Shown piece after piece: positions 5,807 to 12,129 of a stretch of DNA of 12,129 bases. The position numbers and the translations under genes were made by a program. The stretch is taken from contig JAEWNN010000107.1 in assembly GCA_023457035.1 (NCBI GenBank), positions 1 to 12,129 of the forward strand. Reading direction: 5' to 3'. This DNA is from Verrucomicrobiota bacterium (GTDB taxonomy: Bacteria; Verrucomicrobiota; Verrucomicrobiia; Opitutales; Opitutaceae). Each line of letters starts with the position of its first letter. Position 1 is the first letter of the stretch. The notes below the pieces were generated by a model that searched no databases, was not told the DNA's origin, and saw only the letters and a list, made by a program, of their open reading frames with translations.

Positions 5807-7165
5807 ATGTTCCCCCCGGCCGCGCGCCCGCTGCTTCGTCTCCGTTTCCTGGTCACTCTGGGCCTGGCCCTCTGCGGTTTCGGCTGCACCGAAGTCCAGC
5901 CCGGGCCCGCCAAGCCGGCCGCCTCCGTGGGGGCCCCCATTGCCTCCATCACTCCCCGGCCGGCCGAGCGCGTCCATCCGGTCATGCTCGGCATCGACGT
6001 GCTCGAGGCCGACGGGTTCGCCGCCGTGCGCGGCAAGCGCATCGGCCTGCTCACGCATCCGGCCGGCGTGAACCGCCGCGGCGTCAGCACCATCGACATC
6101 CTCCGCCGCGCGCCGGGCGTGCAGCTCGTCGCGCTCTACGCCGTCGAGCACGGCATCGACGGCACCATCCCCGCCAGCCGCAACTACCAGGACTCCGTGC
6201 ACGCCGGCACCGGCCTGCCCCTCTTCTCGCTCTACAACGGCCACTCCCGCAAACCCACACCCAAGCAGCTCAAGTCGATCGACGCCCTGGTCATCGACCT
6301 GCAGGACATCGGCACGCGCAGCTACACCTTCGTCAGCGCGATGAAGGTCTGCCTCGAGGCCTGCTTCGAGAACGGCAAGGAGGTCATCGTCCTCGACCGG
6401 CCCAATCCCCTCGGCGGCCTCAAGGTCGACGGTCCCCCGCTCGACGCCGACCTCATGAGCTACGTCGGCTCCTTCCGGGTGCCCTACGTCCACGGCCTGA
6501 CCATCGGCGAACTGGCCACGCTGGCGAAGGACACCCCCGGCGTGCTCTCCGTCCCCGAGTCCATCCGCACCAGGGGCAGGCTCACCGTCGTGCCGATGAA
6601 GGGCTGGCGGCGCGCGATGCGCTGGCCCGAGACCGGCCTGAAGTTCGTCCCCACCTCGCCCTACGTGCGCGACTTCGCCGCCACCGTCGGCTACGCCATG
6701 ACCGGGCTGGGCTGCGAGATCGGCGGTTTCCAGCACGGCATCGGCACCGGGTATCCGTTCCGCACTCTCTCCTTCCCCAAGCGCAGCCCCGAGGACCTCA
6801 AGCGCGCCCTCGACCGCCTGCGCCTGCCCGGCGTCACCTTCAGCGTGATCGGCACCACCGACAGCAAGGGCAACCCGATGCGCGGCGTGTACACCGAGAT
6901 CACCGACTGGAACGCCTGGCGCCCCACCGAGCTGAGCCTCTACCTCATGCAGCTCGCCGCCGCGTGGAATCCGCAGAACCCCTTCGCCGCCGCCAAGGCC
7001 AACGACGCCGACCTCTTCCGCAAGCACACCGGCTCCCGCGCCCTCTGGCAGGCCCTCGTGCGCGATGGCGCCAAGACCAACGTCGCCCTCATGCACGAGC
7101 AGTGGCGCCAGCGCGCCCTCGCCTACCAGCAGCAGACCCGCCGCTACTGGCTCTACGAACCGTGA
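5807..7165 (+). CDS. DUF1343 / NamZ-type exo-beta-N-acetylmuramidase, probable lipoprotein
   Basis: This 452-residue exported protein belongs to DUF1343 (YbbC/NamZ, glycoside hydrolase family GH171). Characterised members release N-acetylmuramic acid from the non-reducing end of peptidoglycan fragments. Family features are GKRIGLLTHPAGVNRRGVSTIDIL, YAVEHGIDGTIPA (with Glu114 of the EHG motif, a conserved acidic residue of the family), IDALVIDLQDIGTRSYTFVSAM, VIVLDRPNPLGGLKVDGP and YPFRTLSFP. The ATG at 5807 starts a short basic n-region, a hydrophobic stretch (residues 14-23) and a Cys at 27 within GFGC, suggesting a lipoprotein in the periplasm. The lipobox is imperfect, with Gly rather than Leu at -3. 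An in-frame ATG at 5603 would add 68 Arg/Pro-rich residues and overlap the palindrome, and is unlikely. No murQ-like or amino-sugar gene is nearby. It converges with the LTA-synthase-like gene. Confidence 0.88.
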   Translation: MFPPAARPLLRLRFLVTLGLALCGFGCTEVQPGPAKPAASVGAPIASITPRPAERVHPVMLGIDVLEADGFAAVRGKRIGLLTHPAGVNRRGVSTIDILRRAPGVQLVALYAVEHGIDGTIPASRNYQDSVHAGTGLPLFSLYNGHSRKPTPKQLKSIDALVIDLQDIGTRSYTFVSAMKVCLEACFENGKEVIVLDRPNPLGGLKVDGPPLDADLMSYVGSFRVPYVHGLTIGELATLAKDTPGVLSVPESIRTRGRLTVVPMKGWRRAMRWPETGLKFVPTSPYVRDFAATVGYAMTGLGCEIGGFQHGIGTGYPFRTLSFPKRSPEDLKRALDRLRLPGVTFSVIGTTDSKGNPMRGVYTEITDWNAWRPTELSLYLMQLAAAWNPQNPFAAAKANDADLFRKHTGSRALWQALVRDGAKTNVALMHEQWRQRALAYQQQTRRYWLYEP

Positions 7166-7188
7166 GCGTGCGCGGCGCGTGGGCACGC
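7166..7188. terminator. Weak hairpin between convergent genes
   Basis: GCGTGC (7166-7171) pairs with GCACGC (7183-7188) over an 11-nt loop, immediately after the NamZ stop. The 58-bp gap to the end of the LTA-synthase-like gene has no T run on either strand. It could act as a weak bidirectional terminator, but short GC palindromes are expected by chance here. Confidence 0.25.
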
Positions 7189-7223
7189 CCGACCGGGGGA
7201 CGGCGTGCGACGCACCGAATCCC

Positions 7224-9245
7224 TCATTTCGCTTTGCCCAACCGGTAGCGTTGCGCCCGGTAAAGCCAGTCCGGCAGGAGGACATGGGCCAGGGCACGCT
7301 TCGCGAGCGCGGCTCCGTCCGCCGGCGCCGGGGCGCTCTCCAGCCGGCCCTTCGTGGGATCAAACTCCCCGAAGACCGGTGTATTCTCCGGCCGCAGGAC
7401 GACCACCTGCCGCCCCTCCATCCAGGCGTAGTTCTGTTCGTACTGCATCATCGCACGCCCCGGGAGCCCCTCCGGCTCGCGCGCCAGGTCGCGCCCGATC
7501 ATCGGGTGCACCGCGTCGACCCCGAGCAACGAAAGCAGCGTCGGCGGAAGGTCGATCTGGCTGGCCACCGTCTTGATCCGGCGCGGCTGAAGATCGGCGC
7601 CCAGAATCAGGCCCGGGATATGGAATCGCTCGATCGGCACCAGGCTGTCGCCGCGCACCCGGATGTCGTGGTCGGCCACAATGAGAAACACCGTGTCCTT
7701 CCAGTAGTCGCTTTTCTTGGCCTGTTCGATGAAGCGGCCGACCGCGTGGTCGGCGTACTTCACCGCATTGTTGTCCGTGCCCTTGGTCGGATCGTGCAGG
7801 GCGATGCGCCCGTCGGGAAACTCGAACGGCGTGTGGTTCGAGGAGGTGAAAACCAGGGAGAACGTCCGCTTCCCGGCGGCATGGTTCGCGGTCAACCGCG
7901 CGTGCGCCTTGGCGAACAGGTCCTCGTCCGACACGCCCCAGCTGCCGGTGAAAACCGGATTCGCATAGTCGCCCTCGTCGACCACGCGCGTGAAGCCGTT
8001 CGAGAGAAAGAAGCCGCGCATGTTGTCGAAATGGGACTCGCCGCCGTAGATGAACTCCGACTCGTAGCCGTGCTGGCCGAGAATCGACGCCAGTGACGCG
8101 AAGTTGCGCTGGGCCAGCGTCAGCTTGACGACCGCCTGGGCGGGCGTGGGCAGGAAGCCTGTCACCACCGCCTCGATGCCGCGCACGGAGCGGGTGCCCG
8201 TGGCGTAGAGCTGCTCGAACCACCAGCCCTCCGCCTTCAGCCGCTCCAACTCCGGCGTCACCGGCACGCCGCCCAGCGACTCCACAAAGGTCGCCCCCAG
8301 GCTCTCCTCGAGCACGATCACGAGGTTGAGCGGTGCCTCGCGGCGGCACACCGCCGTCTGTTGCGCCAGGGTCGGGATCTCGCCGTCGCCGACGAACTCC
8401 CGGTCATCCTGCTGGCGGCGGCGCGCCGCGCGCACTTCCGCCAGAATGGCCGCCTCCGGCATGCGGCCGTAGATCTCGCTCGACTTCGCCTCGTGCTGCA
8501 TCCCGTAGATCGCGTGGACGACCGACCACGTTGAGTTGAGGATCAACGTGTTCACCATCGGATCGTTCGTCAGTGCAAACGACGCCGGGTTCGCCGGCCG
8601 ATGGCCGAGCCGCGAGCGCACCATCACCAGACAGGCAGCGGCGATCAGCGGCCAGGTCAGCCACAACCGCAGATACGACCACGACGCCTCGCGCCGCAAC
8701 CACGGGCGCATCAACCAGGCCACCCCGGCCACCGCCAGCGCGCTCAGCACCACGCCGCCGATCAACTGCGGCAGGAAGGCGCCCGCCAACGTCGCCGCCA
8801 CCTCCCGAGGATAACGGAGATATTCGACAAAGAGACGGTTGGGCCGCGTATCATACTCTGCGATAAACGCCGGCGCGGCGCTCTCCAAGAACGCCAGCAG
8901 CAGGATCGCCACGACGACCCAGCCGTAACACAGCCACCGCCAGGCCCGCCACGCCGGCCGAACCGCCAGGACCGGCGCCAACGCCACCACGGGCATCGCC
9001 AACAGGCCGAGCTGGATGAGGTCGACCCGCACGCCTTGCAGCAGCATCTCGGGCCAGATCCCCGTCGCCGCCACCCGTTGCGCTTGCCACACCATCAACG
9101 CCGCGCGGGAAAACGACAGCAACGGCAACCCCACGAGGAACAATACCGCCAACGGCGCGTACGGCCCGAAAAGATCGAGCCGGCTCCACAGCCGCGAAAG
9201 CCACTGGTCAACCCTCGAGAGCGAACCGGCACGAGCGATCTGCAT
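7224..9245 (-). CDS. LTA synthase / OpgB-like membrane phosphoglycerol transferase (sulfatase fold)
   Basis: This 673-residue inner-membrane enzyme has five predicted membrane segments (about 27-50, 76-95, 103-122, 150-178, 192-209) followed by a periplasmic alkaline-phosphatase/sulfatase-like domain, the LtaS layout. Catalytic landmarks are VIVLEESLG (Glu313/Glu314, metal), YATGTRSVRGIEAV with the probable Thr351 nucleophile, FIYGGESHFDNMRGFF, SSNHTPFEFP (His471) and LIVADHDIRVRG (Asp525-His526, metal). Relatives move phosphoglycerol from phosphatidylglycerol onto lipoteichoic acid (Gram-positives) or onto periplasmic glucans (OpgB). In a diderm like this the glucan or another envelope glycan is the likelier acceptor, by inference. 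The ATG at 9243-9245 gives MQIARAGSLSRVDQW; the 40 codons upstream are Arg/Gly-rich and unlike the family. It is a single gene, convergent with NamZ and divergent from the 80-residue gene. Confidence 0.88.
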   Translation of the reverse strand: MQIARAGSLSRVDQWLSRLWSRLDLFGPYAPLAVLFLVGLPLLSFSRAALMVWQAQRVAATGIWPEMLLQGVRVDLIQLGLLAMPVVALAPVLAVRPAWRAWRWLCYGWVVVAILLLAFLESAAPAFIAEYDTRPNRLFVEYLRYPREVAATLAGAFLPQLIGGVVLSALAVAGVAWLMRPWLRREASWSYLRLWLTWPLIAAACLVMVRSRLGHRPANPASFALTNDPMVNTLILNSTWSVVHAIYGMQHEAKSSEIYGRMPEAAILAEVRAARRRQQDDREFVGDGEIPTLAQQTAVCRREAPLNLVIVLEESLGATFVESLGGVPVTPELERLKAEGWWFEQLYATGTRSVRGIEAVVTGFLPTPAQAVVKLTLAQRNFASLASILGQHGYESEFIYGGESHFDNMRGFFLSNGFTRVVDEGDYANPVFTGSWGVSDEDLFAKAHARLTANHAAGKRTFSLVFTSSNHTPFEFPDGRIALHDPTKGTDNNAVKYADHAVGRFIEQAKKSDYWKDTVFLIVADHDIRVRGDSLVPIERFHIPGLILGADLQPRRIKTVASQIDLPPTLLSLLGVDAVHPMIGRDLAREPEGLPGRAMMQYEQNYAWMEGRQVVVLRPENTPVFGEFDPTKGRLESAPAPADGAALAKRALAHVLLPDWLYRAQRYRLGKAK

Positions 9246-9437
9246 GGAGCTGCGATGGCAGCCGCCAGGCCTCCGCGCAATCCCGCGCCGGGAGCCCCGC
9301 CGAGGTATTAGGACCGCGACTCCGCCCGCACCCGTCCCATCACACGATCGCGAGAAATGCCACAATCAACGCGCCCGCCACCCGACCGAACCCCCTGCGG
9401 GCTTGCCTCGCCACCCACCGGCCGGCTTCCTCGCCCG

Positions 9438-9680
9438 ATGGACTATCGCACCAAGGCGGAATTCTTCATTCGTGGCATCACCGGCGGCTTCATCGAGGCG
9501 GCCGAAGTGATCGCATGGTCGGACGAGATCATCGTCTCCGCCCCCAAGACCGAGGACTGGATGGTCGAGATCTCCTCCTGCAGCCCCGACGAGCGCCTCA
9601 AGGTTCTTGGCTTCCTCAACACGGTCAAGGGCACGGTCGACGAGGCCGCGCTGGCCGAGATGCTCAAGGCCCGGCAGTAA
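9438..9680 (+). CDS. Hypothetical 80-residue protein
   Basis: I do not recognise this protein. From the ATG at 9438 it reads MDYRTKAEFFIRGITGGFIEAAE, then VIAWSDEIIVSAPKTEDWMVEISS, and ends with a helix-rich half, DERLKVLGFLNTVKGTVDEAALAEMLKARQ. It is acidic, lacks a signal peptide or membrane segment, and looks like a small soluble alpha/beta protein. Balanced composition (Ile, Glu, Trp, Phe) and GC-ending codons make it stand out from the Arg/Pro-rich spurious frames around it, so it is probably real. The open frame reaches back to 9357, but those 27 residues are Pro/Arg-rich, so the internal ATG is preferred. It is divergent from the LTA-synthase-like gene, with 192 bp between starts, and 343 bp ahead of the TIR-like gene. 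No Shine-Dalgarno is seen. It has no clear partner. Confidence 0.7.
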   Translation: MDYRTKAEFFIRGITGGFIEAAEVIAWSDEIIVSAPKTEDWMVEISSCSPDERLKVLGFLNTVKGTVDEAALAEMLKARQ

Positions 9681-10023
9681 TTTCCGAATACCACGCGCCC
9701 CCCCGCCGGCCGGTCCCGCAGGGGCCACCCGCGCGGTTGCGTGGTGCGACGCCGGGCCACGTCCGTCGCGCGTGAACCACCGGCTCCGCTCGGCGCCGGA
9801 GGCGGGCGCTCACCCACGGGCGGAGCCCGGAAGACCGCCGGCCCCCCTCGCTCCGCCCACCCCGGCCGAGTTGCCCGGCCGTGCTTCGCCGCCGCGGGCC
9901 GGCGCCACGGGCCGAAAAATCCGAGCGCGCTCTCGACGCCGCCTCCCGGCCCCCTATCCTCCCCGGCGTCGCCCTGCCGCCTGCCCACATCACGCGTCCG
10001 GTGCCCCTCGCGCTCCGCCGCCC
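9681..10023. other. Gene-free GC-rich gap before the TIR-like gene
   Basis: This 343-bp stretch is open in several frames only because GC-rich DNA lacks stops. Translations are Pro/Arg/Ala/Gly-rich with no recognisable domain. It contains short CGGCCG palindromes (9863-9868 and 9876-9881) but no terminator with a T run after the 80-residue gene and no consensus promoter. It presumably holds the promoter of the downstream TIR-like gene. Confidence 0.55.
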
Positions 10024-10878
10024 ATGCGTTCGCCGCCCGCACCCGCCTTCGACGCCCTCTTGCTCCACACCGGCTCCGCCCCCGCCGCGCTCGCCACCCT
10101 GTGCCGCGACCTTGCGGAGCGCGGCCTTGCCATCCTCTCCCGCGGCACCGGCCGCGGCGCCCCACCGGTGCCGCAGTCGGTGGCGCAACAACTGTGCGCC
10201 ACCCGCAGCGTCCTCGTCGTCGTCGGGGGCGACGGGGCCGGGCCGTGGGAGAACGCGGCCGTTCGCGCCGCCCTCCAGCGCGCCGTCGCGCAGCGTGCTC
10301 CGGTCCTGCCCGTGATCCCGGTCCTGCTCGCCGGCGCCGCCCGGCCCGACCTCCCGCCGCTCGTCTGCAACCGCGCCTGGATCGACCTCGACCGGTCCGC
10401 GCCCGCCACCGCGCTCGACTGCCTCGTCTCCGCCATCACCGGACGGCGGCGCCGCCCCTGCCCCACCCGCCCGGCGGCGTCCCCGCCCGCTCCCGACAAC
10501 CGCATCGCCTTCGCCCCGCCGTCCGCCCCGGCCGACCGCGAGCCGCCGCCCTGCCGGCTCGAGGAGATCATCCCCGGCGCCTGGCAGCTCCGCATCCAGA
10601 CTCCGTTTACCATCGGCACCCTGCAGGCCTTCTTCACCCCGCAGGGCACCTTCCGCGGCGAACTGCTCACCCCCGCCGGCCGCAACCTTGTCGACGGCCG
10701 GTGGCACGCCAGCACGGCCGACCGGCACATCCGGCTCGCCGGCCGGCAGGCCACCGGTCTGCACGTCGCCCCGTACGAGGCGCGATTGGCGGTCACGTTC
10801 TTCAACCCGCAACAGATCGTCGGCACGACCGCGCGCGGCGAGCAGATGACCTGGCACAAGCAGGCGCCCGCCGCGTAG
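10024..10878 (+). CDS. TIR-like domain protein with C-terminal beta-rich domain
   Basis: This 284-residue, probably soluble protein has no signal peptide. Residues 9-124 fit a TIR fold: strand FDALLLHTG, helix LATLCRDLAERGL, strand AILSRG, a helix ending QQLCATRS, strand VLVVVGG, GAGPWENAAVRAALQRAVA, strand PVLPVIPVLLAG, then LPPLVCNRAWIDLD. The last blocks match bacterial TIR proteins of the GPWQxxE...PVIPVLL...WVDF type closely. However, the position of the catalytic Glu (W75+4) is Ala79, and the usual acidic loops after the first and second strands are missing, so NAD cleavage is doubtful. A Pro/Ala/Arg linker (about 141-176) leads to a beta-rich module (179-280): IIPGAWQLRIQTPF, GTFRGELLTPAG, VDGRWHAS, IRLAGRQATG, QIVGTTARGEQMTW. 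A similar module occurs, from memory, in cyanobacterial proteins. The ATG at 10024 was chosen because everything upstream is low-complexity. Confidence 0.75.
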   Translation: MRSPPAPAFDALLLHTGSAPAALATLCRDLAERGLAILSRGTGRGAPPVPQSVAQQLCATRSVLVVVGGDGAGPWENAAVRAALQRAVAQRAPVLPVIPVLLAGAARPDLPPLVCNRAWIDLDRSAPATALDCLVSAITGRRRRPCPTRPAASPPAPDNRIAFAPPSAPADREPPPCRLEEIIPGAWQLRIQTPFTIGTLQAFFTPQGTFRGELLTPAGRNLVDGRWHASTADRHIRLAGRQATGLHVAPYEARLAVTFFNPQQIVGTTARGEQMTWHKQAPAA

Positions 10879-10879
10879 C

Positions 10880-10910
10880 GCCAGGCGGCCCCGCGGGCCT
10901 ACAGCCTGGC
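10880..10910. terminator. Compound hairpin between convergent genes
   Basis: GCCAGGC (10880-10886) pairs with GCCTGGC (10904-10910), and inside it GGCCC (10887-10891) pairs with GGGCC (10895-10899) around a CGC loop, with a 4-nt one-sided bulge. The 12-bp stem starts right after the TIR-like gene's stop and covers the stop codon of the converging ABM-DUF1805 gene. It could serve as a shared bidirectional terminator, though neither strand has a T run. Confidence 0.45.
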
Positions 10911-11486
10911 CAGCGCCGCGCGGCCTGTCATGCCCGGTTGGATGCCAAACGCCTGCGCCGGCCCGTTCGCCTCGCGCACCTCGCCGGCGAGCAGATCGTC
11001 GACGCCGCCGATCGAGGCGCCGGTCGTCGGCCTCACCCGCGCCGCCGCGATCCCAAACTTCTCCAACGCCGCCGGATCGAGCGCGCCGCAGGCGAGGAGG
11101 CCGCGCTCGGTGCGCGCGTACACCAGGCTCACCGGCCCGATCGGCATCACAACGATCTCCGTGCTGCGGCCCTCGACGGTCACCTGCTCGTGGCGGATGC
11201 AGGCGAGCGGCGTGAGGTGCTCCAGCTTCGGCGGCACAGCCAGGACCGGCGCCGCGCGCTCGAGCATCGCCGCGAGGTACGACGAGCCGAGATGCGCGGT
11301 CTTCGCCGCCTCGTCCCGGTAACGCTCGTAGACGAGCAGTGTGTCGGGACGGTTCTCGGGCCGCAGCAGATCGTAGCAGAACGCGCCGGGCTCGCCGGCG
11401 GTGCGCCGCACCATCTCGTGCAGCAGTTGTTCGAGCGCCGCGCCCTGGCCGGGCTTGGCGGTGAGAGTGGAAAGCAAAGTTGCCAT
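10899..11486 (-). CDS. ABM-domain / DUF1805 fusion protein
   Basis: This 195-residue protein is made of two small domains. Residues 1-95 look like an antibiotic-biosynthesis-monooxygenase (ABM, dimeric ferredoxin-like) fold: MATLLSTLTAKPGQGAALEQLL, then FCYDLLRPENRPDTLLVYERY, then AHLGSSYLAAM. These folds act in heme, quinone or polyketide oxidation and in other roles, so substrate cannot be inferred. Residues 102-195 match DUF1805 (B. subtilis YunC-like): IVVMPIGPVSLVYARTERG, LLACGALDPAAL, TTGASIGGVDDLLAGEV and FGIQPGMTGRAALARL. DUF1805 has no known function. Both halves are complete and joined by a short linker with no sign of frameshift. The gene begins 29 nt after the AraC-family gene and is probably co-transcribed with it and controlled by it. 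Its stop lies 20 bp from the converging TIR-like gene. The cofactor and reaction are unknown; no signal peptide is seen, so it should be cytoplasmic. Confidence 0.82.
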   Translation of the reverse strand: MATLLSTLTAKPGQGAALEQLLHEMVRRTAGEPGAFCYDLLRPENRPDTLLVYERYRDEAAKTAHLGSSYLAAMLERAAPVLAVPPKLEHLTPLACIRHEQVTVEGRSTEIVVMPIGPVSLVYARTERGLLACGALDPAALEKFGIAAARVRPTTGASIGGVDDLLAGEVREANGPAQAFGIQPGMTGRAALARL

Positions 11487-11515
11487 GGATGTGCGGTTGA
11501 CGCCGCCATCCTACC

Positions 11516-12129
11516 TCAACGCGCCAGCCGCGGATTGTAGAAATGCGACAGGAACGACTCCGCCGTGAGCAACTCCCGCGGCGTGTGCCCCGTGAGCTCG
11601 CCCGTCTCGTGGATGAAATGCGACTGGTCGTAGTAGCCGCGCTCCAACGCCGCATCCAGATAGTCGGTCTCCCGTGCGAGCAGCAGATGCCGCATCGTGT
11701 GGTGCAGCCGCGCCACGCGCTGGAAACGTTTCGGCGCCAGCCCCGCCGCCGCGCCCACCACCCGCTCGAACTGCCGCCGGCTGTACCCGAGATCGTCCGC
11801 CAGCGCGGCGACCGACACCTCCGGCCCGCCGTAGTAGAGCGCGTCCAGCGCGCCGTCGGCCGGCGCGAGCTCCGGCGCGCGGCGTTTCTGCAGCGCGAGA
11901 AGATAGCGCGTCACGCAACGGGCGCGCGCCGCGAAGTCCGGCGCCGCCGCCAGCCGAGCCGGCAGTTCGTCGACCTCCGGTCCGAAATGCTCCGCCGCCG
12001 GGGCGAACCGGTCGAGCAGGTCGCCCATCGGCAGCCGCCCGAAATGCCGGATCGCGCTGGCGCGGAACCGCACCGCCACGAACCCCACCGCCCCCGGCGC
12101 CACCAGCCGGCAGGAGAACCGCCGCAGAC
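11516..12129 (-). CDS. AraC-family transcriptional regulator (5' end cut by right window edge)
   Basis: 203 residues plus the stop are visible. The frame remains open to the edge of the window, reading LRRFSCRL before a GTG at 12101-12103, so the true start is probably outside. The N-terminal piece (RFSCRLVAPGAVGFVAVRFRASAIRHFGRLPMGDLLDRF) resembles the end of the DUF6597-type sensor domain common in this regulator class, where a PGA...VRFRPG-like stretch precedes the linker. The C-terminal half is a complete double helix-turn-helix: VAALADDLGYSRRQFERVVGAAAGLAPKRFQRVARLHHTM, then LDAALERGYYDQSHFIHETGELTGHTPREL. It should bind DNA directly and respond to an unknown small molecule. The ABM-DUF1805 gene follows after 29 nt on the same strand, suggesting one operon, though the regulated promoter lies beyond the window. 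Confidence 0.9.
   Translation of the reverse strand, partial: LRRFSCRLVAPGAVGFVAVRFRASAIRHFGRLPMGDLLDRFAPAAEHFGPEVDELPARLAAAPDFAARARCVTRYLLALQKRRAPELAPADGALDALYYGGPEVSVAALADDLGYSRRQFERVVGAAAGLAPKRFQRVARLHHTMRHLLLARETDYLDAALERGYYDQSHFIHETGELTGHTPRELLTAESFLSHFYNPRLAR

Noticed and set aside
5633..7363. 576-residue minus-strand open frame
   Set aside because: It is antisense to the NamZ gene, with low-complexity translation.
9607..10023. Upstream extension of the TIR-like protein
   Set aside because: The frame is open, but the sequence is Pro/Arg/Ala low-complexity and overlaps the end of the 80-residue gene.
9664..11655. 663-residue minus-strand open frame
   Set aside because: It lies antisense to the TIR-like gene and out of frame with the ABM-DUF1805 gene. 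The translation is Arg/Gly/Ala-rich with no domain; it is stop-poor because of GC content.
11511..11918. 135-residue minus-strand frame over the AraC gene
   Set aside because: It is an alternative-frame shadow of the AraC double helix-turn-helix region.
9438..12129. A TIR-based antiphage defence operon
   Set aside because: The TIR-like domain seems to lack its catalytic Glu. The neighbours are a small orphan protein and a convergent metabolic-looking operon, with no nuclease, sirtuin, STING-like or cyclase partner.
1..12129. tRNA, rRNA, CRISPR, insertion sequence or attachment site
   Set aside because: I found no cloverleaf, regular spaced repeats, transposase-like protein or terminal inverted repeats on reading both strands.

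Overview
The window is about 12.1 kb of very GC-rich bacterial chromosome. It carries 12 protein genes on both strands and no RNA gene, mobile element or CRISPR array that I can see. The host is diderm: it encodes a beta-barrel outer-membrane protein with a signal peptide and a C-terminal Phe, and a probable lipoprotein. The protein sequences look like those of Verrucomicrobiota, perhaps Opitutaceae. That assignment is an impression from sequence style and gene content, not something proved here.

Left part (1-2378, all minus strand): the 5' part of a homospermidine synthase gene running off the left edge; a 339-bp gap with hairpins; the conserved rplM-rpsI ribosomal protein pair (L13 then S9), each end bounded by a terminator-like hairpin; and a TorF-like outer-membrane barrel protein.

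Middle part (2529-7165, plus strand): a tight three-gene run of a DUF423 membrane protein, a CCA-adding/poly(A) polymerase-family enzyme with an HD domain, and a glycerate kinase, with gaps of 5 and 12 nt. It is followed by a striking 23-bp perfect palindrome overlapping a second hairpin with a short T run, and then by a DUF1343/NamZ-type exo-N-acetylmuramidase lipoprotein. A membrane-anchored LTA-synthase/OpgB-type phosphoglycerol transferase (7224-9245, minus) converges on the NamZ gene.

Right part (9438-12129): an unrecognised 80-residue protein (plus); a 343-bp low-complexity gap; a 284-residue protein with a degenerate TIR-like domain and a beta-rich C-terminal module (plus); then, convergent on it, a probable two-gene minus-strand operon. 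This encodes an AraC-family regulator (cut by the right edge) and a two-domain protein joining an antibiotic-biosynthesis-monooxygenase (ABM) fold to DUF1805.

Most of the window is ordinary housekeeping: translation, tRNA maturation, polyamine, glycerate and envelope metabolism. The parts most worth a second look are the TIR-like protein, which appears to have lost the catalytic Glu of its WxxxE motif; the ABM-DUF1805 fusion beside an AraC regulator; and the 23-bp palindrome. None of the start codons I inspected has a clear Shine-Dalgarno sequence.
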